The notes beneath the pieces are model-generated. The model did not search any database. It was given only the letters and a program-made list of their open reading frames with translations, and was not told where the DNA came from. From Thermotogaceae bacterium (GTDB lineage: Bacteria > Thermotogota > Thermotogae > Thermotogales > Thermotogaceae): DNA of 64,000 nt. Shown piece by piece: positions 46,274 through 55,445 of the stretch. The stretch is from the NCBI GenBank assembly GCA_027077795.1, contig JALWTT010000006.1:62001-126000 (forward strand), in the 5' to 3' direction. Both the position numbers and the translations under genes were made by a program. How positions within the stretch are numbered: the stretch's first letter is position 1; each line of letters begins with the position of its first letter.

Positions 46274-47779
46274 ATGAGAGAATCCTTTCTTGGGCTCGAC
46301 GTTGGAACGACGAACGTGAAAGGAATTCTGGTGAACAGTGATGGTGAAATCTTGGCGGTTTCCAGCCGACCTGTTGAGGTGATAACTCCCCAACCTGGGT
46401 GGAACGAACAGAAACCAGAATGGTGGTGGAAAGCCTCTTTAAATGTCATCAAGGAGCTTTCAGAGAGAGCTGGAGAGATCGGATACAGAATTGTGTCTAT
46501 CTCAACCAGCGGTCAGATGCACAGTTTGGTCGTGTTGGATTCTCGAGGAGATGTCCTGAGGAATGCCATACTTTGGAACGATCAGAGGTCTTACAGAGAA
46601 TGTGAGGAGATCACGGATGAAGTTGGAGGGGAAGGGGAAGTTTTGAGGATAGTTGGGAACCCGATGTATCCTGGTTTCACATTGCCTAAGTTACTTTGGA
46701 TCAAGAAGATGGAGCCTGACTTGTTTGAAAAGATCCGGGTTTTTCTACTTCCAAAAGATTATGTGAATTACAGATTAACTGGAAATATCTTCACAGAGGT
46801 TTCAGACGCTTCAGGAACCGCCGCTCTCGAGTACAAGAAACTTTCCTGGGCTAATGAAATCCTAGACAGGTTGGGGATTCCCAGGGAAATTTTCCCCAAT
46901 ATTTTATCTTCTCACGAGGTGTGCTGCCAAGTCTCTAAAGAGGTTGCTTCAAGTACGGGGTTGTCCGAGGGAGTCACAATGGTTCCTGGGGGAGCAGACA
47001 ACGCATGCGCAGCACTCGGAATCGGTGTCGTGAGAGAAAGGGAAATGATGATCAGTTTGGGGACATCGGGAACCGTACTTGTCCCCACGAAGAAAAAAGC
47101 GCCGGATCCGGAAGGAAGGGTACATTTCTTCTCACATGTTGTCCCAAACACGTTCTACCACATGGGAGTTATGCTGTCAGCGGCGTTCTCGCTTGATTGG
47201 TTCAAAGATAGGTACCTCGATGAAAATTTAGAGGAGATCAATTTGAATGTTGAAGGAATATCGCCAGGCTCCAGGGGGATTATCTTCCTCCCGTATTTGA
47301 ACGGTGAAAGAACACCTCACAGAGATCCGTACGCTCGGGCGAGTTTCATTGGGATGTCTTCTTCTCATTCAAAATGGGAGATGGTTAGGGCGATATTCGA
47401 AGGAGTGGCATTCGGTATAAGGGATTCCTACGAAATAATAAAAGGTCTCAGCGGATCACCTTCAGTGATCAGGGTTGTAGGTGGGGGATCTAAGAGCTCA
47501 GTGTGGACTCGGATATTGTCCAGCGTGATAGGAAGGGATTTGGAGAAACTCCTGATAGAAGAAGGAGCGGCTTATGGAGCGGCTATTCTCGCCTTTTCCG
47601 GCTACAGTGGTGAAAACCCCATCGATGTTTCCAAGAGGTGGGTCAAGATAAAAGAGGTGGTTCAGCCTGACGACAGCACCGGGATATACGATGAAATGTA
47701 CAGGGTGTACGTTGAATCCTATAGGAGTTTGAAAGAGATTTTTCTAGAGCTGTCACGCATTCAGTCCAGGTATTCCTGA
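46274..47779 (+). CDS. xylB: Xylulokinase (FGGY kinase, copy 3)
   Basis: 501 residues, the usual XylB length. LGLDVGTTNVKGILVN, GWNEQKPEWWW, STSGQMHSLVVLD, ILWNDQRS and PGGADNACAALG are typical xylulokinase motifs. Forms D-xylulose 5-phosphate. ATG 46274 behind AAAGGGGG; a 64-base spacer separates it from copy 2. Confidence 0.92.
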   Translation: MRESFLGLDVGTTNVKGILVNSDGEILAVSSRPVEVITPQPGWNEQKPEWWWKASLNVIKELSERAGEIGYRIVSISTSGQMHSLVVLDSRGDVLRNAILWNDQRSYRECEEITDEVGGEGEVLRIVGNPMYPGFTLPKLLWIKKMEPDLFEKIRVFLLPKDYVNYRLTGNIFTEVSDASGTAALEYKKLSWANEILDRLGIPREIFPNILSSHEVCCQVSKEVASSTGLSEGVTMVPGGADNACAALGIGVVREREMMISLGTSGTVLVPTKKKAPDPEGRVHFFSHVVPNTFYHMGVMLSAAFSLDWFKDRYLDENLEEINLNVEGISPGSRGIIFLPYLNGERTPHRDPYARASFIGMSSSHSKWEMVRAIFEGVAFGIRDSYEIIKGLSGSPSVIRVVGGGSKSSVWTRILSSVIGRDLEKLLIEEGAAYGAAILAFSGYSGENPIDVSKRWVKIKEVVQPDDSTGIYDEMYRVYVESYRSLKEIFLELSRIQSRYS

Positions 47780-47794
47780 GATTTCAGCAGCTTG

Positions 47795-47814
47795 TTGCAA
47801 TCAAAATTTTGCAA
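47795..47814. promoter_or_regulatory. Imperfect palindrome upstream of the M20 hydrolase gene
   Basis: TTGCAA-TCAAAATT-TTGCAA: two TTGCAA units making an imperfect inverted repeat, in the 104-bp gap before the GTG start. Possible operator; no clear promoter seen. Confidence 0.3.
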
Positions 47815-47883
47815 GGTAGCCCCTCGAGGAGTAGAATTCTATGGCTTGTTAACCTCGGAAAGTTGCAGAAGGAGGGATGGAAA

Positions 47884-49080
47884 GTGGAGGAAGCTTTTGA
47901 AAAAGCGCAGGAGCTCAGAGGGGATATAGTTAGGTTCATGAGTGCTCTTATAAAAGCCAGGAGTCTCTCTGGACAAGAGAAGGAAGTTATCGAAGTCATA
48001 GGAAACGAGATGGAGAAGGTTGGATTTGATGAGGTTAGGGTAGACGGGCTCGGAAATATCATAGGGAGAATAGGAAACGGTAGGACGAAGATAGCAATGG
48101 ACGCACACATAGACACGGTTGATGTTGGGAATCCAGATCTATGGGACAGGGATCCGTTCAGCGGAGATTGGGATGACGAATGGGTCTACGGAAGAGGTGC
48201 ATCTGACCAGAAGGCCGGTATGGCTTCTATGGTTTACGGCATGAAGATACTCAAGGAGCTCGGACTTCTCGATGATTTCACGGTCTATATAACAGGAACA
48301 GTTATGGAAGAGACTTGTGATGGTCTTCCATGGAGGTACATAATCGAGGTTGACAAACTCAAACCCGATTTCGTTGTCATAACGGAACCGACATCCCTTA
48401 GGGTCTACAGAGGACACAGAGGGAGAATTGAGTTCAAGGTAAAGACACAAGGACTTTCAGCTCACGCAAGTGCCCCAGAGAGAGGAGATAACGCAGTTTA
48501 CAAAATGGCGAGAGTAGTCTTAGAACTCGAGAAGCTCAACGACAGACTCAAAGTTGACCCGTTTCTCGGAAAGGGAACTTTGGTCGTTTCGCAGATAGAG
48601 AGCGTTTCACCATCTGTAAATTCTGTTCCAGACAAATGCTTGATACACATAGACAGGAGGCTCACAGCCGGAGAGACGAAAGAGAGTGCACTCGAGGAGG
48701 TTAGAGATGCCATAAAGAGAGCGGAAGTTGAGGCTGAGATAATCGAACTTGAGTTCGAAGGTCATGCTTATACAGGAGAAGTTTACAAAGCCGAGAAGTA
48801 CTTCCCAACGTGGGTCTTTCCGGAAGATCACCTCGTCGTTAGAGCCGCTAAAGATGCCTACAGGAGGGTATTTGGAGAAGATCCTGTGGTTGACAAGTGG
48901 ACTTTCTCCACAAATGGAGTTGTCACGGCTGGAGTTTACAACATACCAACAGTTGGTTTCGGGCCAGGGGACGAGGAGTTTGCCCATGCACCGAACGAGA
49001 AGGTCAAAGTCGATCATTTGATAAAAGCAGCTGCGTTCTACGCTGCTTTCCCGAAAACCCTCATGGAGAATATGGATTGA
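47884..49080 (+). CDS. M20-family metallohydrolase, YgeY-like
   Basis: 398 residues from GTG 47884, 7 nt after GGAGGG. Dinuclear zinc amidohydrolase with ligands in MDAHIDTVD, GRGASDQKAGMAS, VMEETCDGLP and a late FAHAPNEKV; dimerisation lid with HRGRIEFKVKTQGLSAHAS. Best match by eye is the YgeY group ('selenium metabolism hydrolase', related to deacetylases/dipeptidases). Its codon choice is more biased than its neighbours, suggesting high expression. A terminator follows. Confidence 0.88.
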   Translation: MEEAFEKAQELRGDIVRFMSALIKARSLSGQEKEVIEVIGNEMEKVGFDEVRVDGLGNIIGRIGNGRTKIAMDAHIDTVDVGNPDLWDRDPFSGDWDDEWVYGRGASDQKAGMASMVYGMKILKELGLLDDFTVYITGTVMEETCDGLPWRYIIEVDKLKPDFVVITEPTSLRVYRGHRGRIEFKVKTQGLSAHASAPERGDNAVYKMARVVLELEKLNDRLKVDPFLGKGTLVVSQIESVSPSVNSVPDKCLIHIDRRLTAGETKESALEEVRDAIKRAEVEAEIIELEFEGHAYTGEVYKAEKYFPTWVFPEDHLVVRAAKDAYRRVFGEDPVVDKWTFSTNGVVTAGVYNIPTVGFGPGDEEFAHAPNEKVKVDHLIKAAAFYAAFPKTLMENMD

Positions 49081-49084
49081 AGAG

Positions 49085-49104
49085 AGGGGGCAATGCCCCC
49101 TTTT
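49085..49104. terminator. Intrinsic terminator after the M20 hydrolase gene
   Basis: AGGGGGC-AAT-GCCCCCT (7-bp stem) followed by TTT on the plus strand; the convergent CsgG-like gene ends at 49103. Confidence 0.75.
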
Positions 49105-50257
49105 AAAACCCCGTGTAATAGCCTACCGAAAGGGCTTGAAAACTCCCTATTCCAAAGAGGTACTTGTAATCTGCTTTGAAGAACACACCTTTTGTTGGAT
49201 CAAACTCGTACCTTCCATCCACACCTGCAGCAGCTCCAAATGTCATCCCTTTCACTCTTTCCAAATCCATATCGTATATTCCGAGAATATCTGCTCCTCC
49301 ATGGAATCCGGCGTATATCCTTCCCAACCTGATAACGTTAACTCTTAGGCCCAGTACAGCATCGAAAGGTACATAGCTAGCAACGCTTCCAACGAGGTAG
49401 GATGCTTCAGCGTAAAGTCCCTTCCAAGACGTCAATCCTATACCAAAAGCCGATACGCCCGAGTACATCAAGCCATTGTAGTAGTTTATAGAAATGGCAC
49501 CTCCTCCTCCAAAAAGTGGCATTTCCTTCGCCTGTAGTCCAGATCTGACATATCCATAAAGAACATCTGCTACAACGTATCCGTCCTCCTCGCCTTCGAC
49601 CTTGATATACCCAGCTCTTCCAAGTCCACCTTCAACCTTGAATATCATTCCAACTCTCAATAGGTTTGGATCCACGCCTTTCAGATACGCCTTTCCGTTT
49701 TCCACCTTCACTACGATGGCTTTGAGCTTGAAGAACTTTCTCATGATGGTTACAAACTGAGCATTTACATACTCAAAGAGAGCTTTTTTCGCCTCGTCAT
49801 AGCTCTTGTAGTAATTACCAGTGTTGTAATCGATGGACTTTGTAGCCACGACTTCTCCACTTGATATATCGAGTAGCCTTATGCTGAGCTGTGCTGATGC
49901 CCAGTATTTTCCATCATCGATTCCCGTGTTGAGGTTGTTCAAGGTTAGGAGTATTACGTACTGAGCTCCGGCGAGCTTTCCGAGTTTCTCCGCATCGACA
50001 TCTGTGACTCCCATCTGTGCAAGCCCTCTCTCTTTCATGATCTCCTTGACATGGCTTCTTGAATAAACTTCGAACCTTCCAAGATTTGTCATTGCTTCCT
50101 CGAGCATGGAGAGCAAAAAGTCCACGTCTGCTTTTAGCCAACTGTGGCTCACTTCAGCTGGAAGTATCACCACTTTTATCTTCTTGGATATCTCAAGGCC
50201 GGAACTCAAAGCGATTATCGAAATTAGAGTGAACAGAAAGATGGTGAATCTCTTCAC
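49103..50257 (-). CDS. CsgG/FlgT-like envelope protein with C-terminal beta-barrel-like region
   Basis: 384 residues with a signal peptide (MKRFTIFLFTLISIIALSSG). Residues ~25-170 resemble the CsgG/TolB-type domain (VVILPAEVSHSWL, LAGAQYVILLTLNNLN), ~185-250 a FlgT-C-like beta domain (LKGVDPNLLRVGMIFKVEGG), and the remainder alternates aromatic/small residues like membrane beta-strands, ending in Phe, the usual outer-membrane sorting residue. No lipobox. It is downstream of flagellar basal-body genes and could be part of a flagellar or export structure in the outer envelope; this is inference. Confidence 0.75.
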   Translation of the reverse strand: MKRFTIFLFTLISIIALSSGLEISKKIKVVILPAEVSHSWLKADVDFLLSMLEEAMTNLGRFEVYSRSHVKEIMKERGLAQMGVTDVDAEKLGKLAGAQYVILLTLNNLNTGIDDGKYWASAQLSIRLLDISSGEVVATKSIDYNTGNYYKSYDEAKKALFEYVNAQFVTIMRKFFKLKAIVVKVENGKAYLKGVDPNLLRVGMIFKVEGGLGRAGYIKVEGEEDGYVVADVLYGYVRSGLQAKEMPLFGGGGAISINYYNGLMYSGVSAFGIGLTSWKGLYAEASYLVGSVASYVPFDAVLGLRVNVIRLGRIYAGFHGGADILGIYDMDLERVKGMTFGAAAGVDGRYEFDPTKGVFFKADYKYLFGIGSFQALSVGYYTGF

Positions 50258-50263
50258 GAAGTA

Positions 50264-51109
50264 TCACCCCCTGTTTTTGTCCTCCCCCTTCTGGTAAGGA
50301 ACGGGTATGTACTGAACCGACGGACGCCTCTGTTCAGTCTGTTTATAGAGCTCCATGAGATCGTAGATTTCCTGAGGGACGTCCGTACTCACCTTTAAAC
50401 CGAGCTTTTTCGCTTCTTCCACGGTTATCGGATAGTCGTGTGTCCAGTACCCAGAGGCGAGCTTGTCAGCGAGTCCTTCCACCTTCTTTTCATCGTATTT
50501 GTCCTTCAGTAGGTCTTTTATGAAACTTTTCACCTGTCTGATTGCCTTTTCCGCCACGTCAGCCATTATCAGAGTTTGATCGTCCACCTCATTTATATCC
50601 TTCTTCTCAATCACCTTTAATATAGACGCAGCTGGAGTTGCTCCGAGTTGCGGATCGAGAGGTCCAAGAACGGCGTTCTCATCCATGATTATCTCATCAG
50701 CTGCAAGAGCTATGAGTGTTCCACCGCTCATGGCATAGTGCGGTACGAACACCGTGACTTTTCCCTTATGCTTCTTCAGAGCTCTGGCTATCTGCTCCGC
50801 GGCGAGCACAAGTCCTCCCGGCGTGTGCACTATGAAGTCTATTGGCATCTCGCTTGGCGTCATCTTTATCGCTCTTAGGACTTCCTCAGAATCTTCGATA
50901 TCTATGAACCTCCTCATGGATATTCCAAAGAAGTTCATGGATTCTTGCCTATGTATAAGCGTTATGACGCGGCTGCTTCTTTTTCTCTCTATTTCTCTTA
51001 TCACCGCGACCCTCGCACTTCTGAGAGATGATGCCTTTATCATCGGATAGAACATGCTCAGGATGAGTATCATCCAGAAGAGTTCGAAGATCCAGCCCAT
51101 CGTGCCCAT
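50264..51109 (-). CDS. Membrane-anchored serine protease of the SDH (ClpP/crotonase-fold) family
   Basis: 281 residues. N-terminal membrane helix (GWIFELFWMILILSMFYPMI), then a ClpP-like fold with HTPGGL and the nucleophile in HYAMSGGTLIAL; this is the PF01972-type 'serine dehydrogenase proteinase' family, likely acting in membrane-protein turnover. The active site would face the cytosol or outside depending on topology. ATG 51109 is 5 nt from GAGGTG; the gene overlaps rodA by 40 nt. Confidence 0.87.
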   Translation of the reverse strand: MGTMGWIFELFWMILILSMFYPMIKASSLRSARVAVIREIERKRSSRVITLIHRQESMNFFGISMRRFIDIEDSEEVLRAIKMTPSEMPIDFIVHTPGGLVLAAEQIARALKKHKGKVTVFVPHYAMSGGTLIALAADEIIMDENAVLGPLDPQLGATPAASILKVIEKKDINEVDDQTLIMADVAEKAIRQVKSFIKDLLKDKYDEKKVEGLADKLASGYWTHDYPITVEEAKKLGLKVSTDVPQEIYDLMELYKQTEQRRPSVQYIPVPYQKGEDKNRG

Positions 51110-52194
51110 TCTTTCACCTCCCGCCCGATTTGAGATACAGCATAGGCTTTCATAACCAGTCCTATCATTATACCGAATATCATGGTAGAGCTCCCTCCAT
51201 AGCTCACAAACGGGAGTGGAATTCCCGTGACAGGAGCTGATCCAACGCACATCAGCAGATTTTCCGCTATGTGAAAGAAAAACGTGGCTCCCACACCAAC
51301 GACAACTAGCTTCCAATAGTCATCGTCGATGACAGAGTATATCTTGCTCATCCTAAAGAGTACGCCAGAATAGAGGACTATCAGTGTCAGAACTCCTATG
51401 AATCCAAGCTCTTCTCCTATAACGGCGACTATGAAATCGGAATACTCCACTGGAACAAAGTTCAAGAGGTTCGCGGTACCTTTCATGTAACCTTTTCCAA
51501 GGAGTCCACCGGAACCTATGGCGTGTGTGGATTGAAGGGCGTTGTACGCCACACCTTTGGAGTATCTCTCCGGGTTTAAAAAGGCTTCGATTCTCTTTTT
51601 CTGATAATCCTTGAGTCCGAAGAAGTAAAACAAGGGAATTGCGAGAAATATCAGGAGAAGGATTATTACTACCCATTTTAGATTGGCTTTTGATGCTATG
51701 AGAATGGATAGCCATATGAATCCCAGGAGAACCGTTGTTCCAAGATCTGGCTCATACACGACGAGCCCCATGGGAAGTAAAGTTAGAGCAGAAGAGATCA
51801 ACACGTTTTTGAAGGAGGGCTTTTCGAGAAACAGTGGTATCAAGACCACGAGTGCCAACTTGGCTAGCTCGGAAGGCTGGAAGCTCAAAGGTCCAAAATC
51901 GATCCACCTTCTGGATCCCCCGACACTCATGCCCTTAAACAGCACAAATATCAGCAAAACTATGGAGAGGACGTAAACACCAAGCGCGATATCTCTGAGA
52001 AGGTTCTTACTCAGCTTCACAACTGCAAGCATCATAGCTATAGCGATGACATCCCAAAACATCTGACGAATGGGATATCCATGATGATGAACATCCCCAG
52101 CAACAGCACTCGTTATCGCTAAGATGCCGTAAACCATTATGATTACAATCAATGCGGGGATCACAAATTCCCGCTTTTTGTTCTCTTTTACCAT
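51070..52194 (-). CDS. rodA: Peptidoglycan polymerase RodA (SEDS family)
   Basis: 374 residues, about ten membrane helices. SEDS motifs: KGMSVGGSRRWIDFGPLSFQPSELAKLALVV, GFIWLSI and the C-terminal IPLPFVSYGGSS region. Glycosyltransferase partner of class B PBPs in elongation (PBP2 at 28.4 kb). It shares one base with the fliE stop codon, so its translation is coupled to a flagellar gene. Confidence 0.94.
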   Translation of the reverse strand: MVKENKKREFVIPALIVIIMVYGILAITSAVAGDVHHHGYPIRQMFWDVIAIAMMLAVVKLSKNLLRDIALGVYVLSIVLLIFVLFKGMSVGGSRRWIDFGPLSFQPSELAKLALVVLIPLFLEKPSFKNVLISSALTLLPMGLVVYEPDLGTTVLLGFIWLSILIASKANLKWVVIILLLIFLAIPLFYFFGLKDYQKKRIEAFLNPERYSKGVAYNALQSTHAIGSGGLLGKGYMKGTANLLNFVPVEYSDFIVAVIGEELGFIGVLTLIVLYSGVLFRMSKIYSVIDDDYWKLVVVGVGATFFFHIAENLLMCVGSAPVTGIPLPFVSYGGSSTMIFGIMIGLVMKAYAVSQIGREVKEWARWAGSSNSSG

Positions 52195-52484
52195 TACAGC
52201 TGCATCCTCATTATCTCTCTATAAGCCTCTACTATTCTGTTTCTAACCTCAACGGTCAGCCTCAAAGACATCGAGGCTTTTTCCGCTTCGATTATCACAT
52301 CATGAATGCTGCTTATCTTTCCAGCGGCGTAATCATCTGCCATCTTTTCAGCTTTCTGCTGCTGCTGATTGACCTTGTCTAGGGCCTCCTTCAGGACCTT
52401 TGAGAAATCTTCTCCTGCTTTCTTCTTCTTGTTCAGTTCACCTGGTGGAGTTATTCCCCCTATTCCCCGAATTTTATCTATCAT
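52194..52484 (-). CDS. fliE: Flagellar hook-basal body protein FliE
   Basis: 96 residues. [30 protein letters not shown] and [26 protein letters not shown] are FliE signatures. It joins the MS ring to the rod. Start overlaps the flgC stop by one base. Confidence 0.94.
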   Translation of the reverse strand: MIDKIRGIGGITPPGELNKKKKAGEDFSKVLKEALDKVNQQQQKAEKMADDYAAGKISSIHDVIIEAEKASMSLRLTVEVRNRIVEAYREIMRMQL

Positions 52485-52900
52485 TAGGCACCCCTCCCTA
52501 TGTTCAGGGCACTGTTCACCATAGCTTTTACCGTGTTGAGCGATGCAACATTAGCCTCATATGCTCTCTGAGCACTTATGAGGTCCACCATTTCTCTGAG
52601 GACATTCACATTCGGCATTTTAACATATCCATTTTTATCGGCATCCGGATGATCCGGGTCGTAAACGAGCTTGTAACTTGGATCTTCATCTATCTTGACA
52701 ATTCTCACTCCTGCTGGCTTGTATCCTTCAAAGGTCCTTTTGAAATACTCGGAGAATATCACACGCTTTCTTTTATACGGGCCGCCTTCAGGAGTCCTCG
52801 TGGTTTCAGCATTCGCTATGTTGTCGGAGATAACGTCTATCCTCAGCCTGTTAGCCGTCATGCCACTAGCGCTTATGTTCATTATATCAAATTCCATCAT
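52484..52900 (-). CDS. flgC: Flagellar basal-body rod protein FlgC
   Basis: 138 residues with the rod-family N-terminus [38 protein letters not shown] and C-terminal [25 protein letters not shown]. Overlaps flgB by 4 nt. Confidence 0.96.
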   Translation of the reverse strand: MMEFDIMNISASGMTANRLRIDVISDNIANAETTRTPEGGPYKRKRVIFSEYFKRTFEGYKPAGVRIVKIDEDPSYKLVYDPDHPDADKNGYVKMPNVNVLREMVDLISAQRAYEANVASLNTVKAMVNSALNIGRGA

Positions 52901-53286
52901 CTCACACCCCTTAGAACTGTGTTGTACCTGTCTATGTTCATACTCATTAGTCTGGAAAGCACCTGATACCTCAATCCGTTTTCCACCATTTCCACAATCT
53001 CCCTGTCTATGTCCACGTTGTTCCCATCGTTTCTGTAGCTCGTTGAGTAGTCAATCTTAACGATTGGTTTCACCGGGAAGGGCTTTCCTTTCATGTGCCT
53101 TGGATCTGTCGTCTCCAGTCTTATACTTTTTTCATTCATAGCCTTCTGAAAGATGGATTCGAACACCACGTATTTCCTTTTGTATCCAGGAGTTTCAGCG
53201 TTCGCTATGTTGTGTGCATGAATTTCCTGCCTCAACATCGCGACGTCCATTGCAATCTTTAGCGTGTAAAAGTTGCTGTTGAACAT
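52897..53286 (-). CDS. flgB: Flagellar basal-body rod protein FlgB
   Basis: 129 residues; LKIAMDVAMLRQEIHAHNIANAETPGYKRKYV and the C-terminal YQVLSRLMSMNIDRYNTVL are typical of the proximal rod protein FlgB. First gene of the flgB-flgC-fliE-rodA operon; ATG 53286 behind a GGAGGATGAG site. Confidence 0.95.
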   Translation of the reverse strand: MFNSNFYTLKIAMDVAMLRQEIHAHNIANAETPGYKRKYVVFESIFQKAMNEKSIRLETTDPRHMKGKPFPVKPIVKIDYSTSYRNDGNNVDIDREIVEMVENGLRYQVLSRLMSMNIDRYNTVLRGVR

Positions 53287-53389
53287 CTCTCATCCTCCTC
53301 CGCGTATATCTTTCTTCATAACCACTTTTCTTCCCTAAAGGTGTTGCAGATCGTGATATAATGAACAGCAAGTCTATATCCTCCCGCAC

Positions 53390-53545
53390 CGTTAGGTCCT
53401 TGTGGTTAAAGGGGAAGCCGGTGGGAGTCCGGCGCGGGACCGCCACCGTAACCGGGGACGAAACTCGCAAGGTGCCACTGGGAGAAATCCTGGGAAGGCG
53501 CGAGGAGTAGGATGATCCGGAAGCCGGGAAACCCGCCTACGGTGT
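53390..53545 (+). promoter_or_regulatory. Cobalamin (B12) riboswitch aptamer
   Basis: Contains the canonical elements in order: GGT..TTAAAGGGGAAGCCGGTG..AGTCCGGCGCGGGACCGCCACCGTAA, then the B12 box GTGCCACTGGGAGAAATCCTGGGAAGGC and the closing GAAGCCGGGAAACC. It precedes the btuFCD operon and should lower its expression when adenosylcobalamin is bound. Confidence 0.95.
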
Positions 53546-53554
53546 AAGGAGGGA

Positions 53555-53593
53555 CCACCTTCCCCGGCTCGGGAAGGTGGCTGAAAATTTTTT
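53555..53593 (+). terminator. Riboswitch-controlled intrinsic terminator
   Basis: 10-bp stem CCACCTTCCC/GGGAAGGTGG, loop CGGCTC, then CTGAAAATTTTTT. It lies between the aptamer and the btuF ribosome-binding site (AGGGAGGGATC), so the switch likely acts by transcription attenuation. Confidence 0.85.
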
Positions 53594-53610
53594 CAAAGGG
53601 AGGGATCGTT

Positions 53611-54498
53611 GTGAGGAAACTTTTTGGATTTATTCTCACAGTTTTGGTGGTTTTGGTGATTTCCTACCCCATAAGTATCGTGGATGACCTGGGAAGGCTT
53701 GTGACAATTGATCATTCCCCAAAAAGAGTTGTTAGCGTTTCACCAGCGGCTACGAGATACCTGGTTTACTTGGGTCTTCAAGACAAGGTTGTTGGGGTCA
53801 CGGATTGGGATGTGCTCGCGGGAAAGGTGGAGAAGATAGGAAACATGTTTCCATTGAATGTTGAAAGAATAGTCTCTTTGAAACCTGATTTGGTATTTGC
53901 TTTCGGAGGGTTTCAGACTCCTGAGATCCCAAAGCTTGAAAAGATTGGTTTGAAGGTTGTGGCCATAAATCCACAGTCCCTCGATGGAATATTGAGATCC
54001 CTGGTGATGGTTGGGTACATATTCGGAGTGGAAGATCAGGCGGAGAGAAAAGCGGGAGAGCTAAGAGAGAAAATGCTGAACATCGCAAAAAAAGCTTACA
54101 AAGTTCCCATTAACAGACGCCCAAAAGTTTTATACCTGTCTTCCACACCCCAGCCTGGGTCAAAGGAAATATGGACAGCCTGTTCTGGATCCTATATGAA
54201 CGATCTGATAACACTCGCGGGTGGCAGAAATATCGCGGCATCTTTGGCGGGACCAAACGGATGGATACCACTCTCCATAGAATACATATACAAGGAAAAT
54301 CCGGACGTGATAATAGTGGCGAAGTTTTTTGGAAGTGATGAAGACGTGAAAAATGCGGTTGAAAACTTCGAGGCTTTCAAAGCATTGAAAGCGGTTAGAG
54401 ATAGAAAGATTCTAGTTGTGGATGGGAACATCGCCAGCCAGCCAGCTCCTCAGATATTCAACCTCCTAGAGGTGATGTACAGATTTCTAAGCAGATGA
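53611..54498 (+). CDS. btuF: Cobalamin-binding protein of ABC transporter BtuFCD
   Basis: 295 residues. Signal peptide (MRKLFGFILTVLVVLVISYP), then a two-lobed helical-backbone binding protein: VDDLGRLVTIDHSPKRVVSVSPAATRYLVYLGL, IVSLKPDLVFAFGG, DVIIVAKFFGSDED. B12 as ligand is inferred from the riboswitch. GTG 53611. Confidence 0.92.
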   Translation: MRKLFGFILTVLVVLVISYPISIVDDLGRLVTIDHSPKRVVSVSPAATRYLVYLGLQDKVVGVTDWDVLAGKVEKIGNMFPLNVERIVSLKPDLVFAFGGFQTPEIPKLEKIGLKVVAINPQSLDGILRSLVMVGYIFGVEDQAERKAGELREKMLNIAKKAYKVPINRRPKVLYLSSTPQPGSKEIWTACSGSYMNDLITLAGGRNIAASLAGPNGWIPLSIEYIYKENPDVIIVAKFFGSDEDVKNAVENFEAFKALKAVRDRKILVVDGNIASQPAPQIFNLLEVMYRFLSR

Positions 54499-55442
54499 AA
54501 TTGGGGACGTTATTATTGGTATCACTTGTGTCGATTGCGCTTGGGGTGATGTTGGGAAGTGTGTACATCTCCCCGGTAGACTGCTTTAAAGACAAGATGG
54601 CTAGAAACCTGATGTTCAATTTGAGACTCCCAAGGGTGATATCCGCCTTTTTGGTGGGAGCTGTGCTCTCAGTGGTTGGAAATTCTTATCAAGGACTCTT
54701 CAAGAATCCTCTCCTAGATCCTTACCTTCTAGGTGTATCGGCCGGGGCATCCTTTGGGGCAGCTCTCTCGCTTTCAATAGCTGAGGTCAGGGGATACACT
54801 TTTGTGATTTTGTCTCCACTGTTTGCCTTCGCTTTTTCGCTGTTTTCAGCGATTATCGCCCTTTTACTTTCAAGGAGAAGAGGAAGGATTTCCAGCACGG
54901 ACTTGGTTTTATCCGGAGCCACCATGAACATATTTTTCGGGGCTCTCACGTTGTTTTTCCTCTTCTACATAAGGAGATCTTCTCAAGGGTTTACAACTTG
55001 GATCTTCGGTAGCTTTTCAGCGACCGTTTGGAGTGATGCTACTTATGCTCTCTTCGGGTTCATCATAGCAATTCTTCCCCCTCTTTTTCTCTGGCGTTCT
55101 TTGGATGCCATGACATTTGGTGAGGACTTTGCAAAGGTCGTAGGGGTTGAAACTGAACGGGTAAAGCTCATCGTGTTTTTGAGCGGGGTTCTATCAACAT
55201 CCGTGGTGGTTTCGAGATTCGGAAGCATAGGTTTTGTGGGATTGGTCATACCCCATATAACTCGTAGGCTTTTTGGGTATTCCCACAAAACCAGCGTTCC
55301 GAGTGTGACTCTTTTAGGAGGGACTTTTCTGGTTCTTTCCGATCTCGTCTCCAGAGTAGTGGCTTCGCCATCTGAGGTACCCATAGGGGTGATAACGTCT
55401 TTTGTGGGAATTCCATTCTTTTTCTACATAATGAGGAGGTAA
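54495..55442 (+). CDS. btuC: Cobalamin ABC transporter permease
   Basis: 315 residues, FecCD/BtuC family with about ten helices. NLRLPRVISAFLVGAVLSVVGNSYQGLFKNPLLDPYLLGVSAGASFGA is a textbook FecCD motif. ATGA overlap with btuF and 3 nt to btuD. Confidence 0.94.
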   Translation: MKLGTLLLVSLVSIALGVMLGSVYISPVDCFKDKMARNLMFNLRLPRVISAFLVGAVLSVVGNSYQGLFKNPLLDPYLLGVSAGASFGAALSLSIAEVRGYTFVILSPLFAFAFSLFSAIIALLLSRRRGRISSTDLVLSGATMNIFFGALTLFFLFYIRRSSQGFTTWIFGSFSATVWSDATYALFGFIIAILPPLFLWRSLDAMTFGEDFAKVVGVETERVKLIVFLSGVLSTSVVVSRFGSIGFVGLVIPHITRRLFGYSHKTSVPSVTLLGGTFLVLSDLVSRVVASPSEVPIGVITSFVGIPFFFYIMRR

Positions 55443-55445
55443 AAG

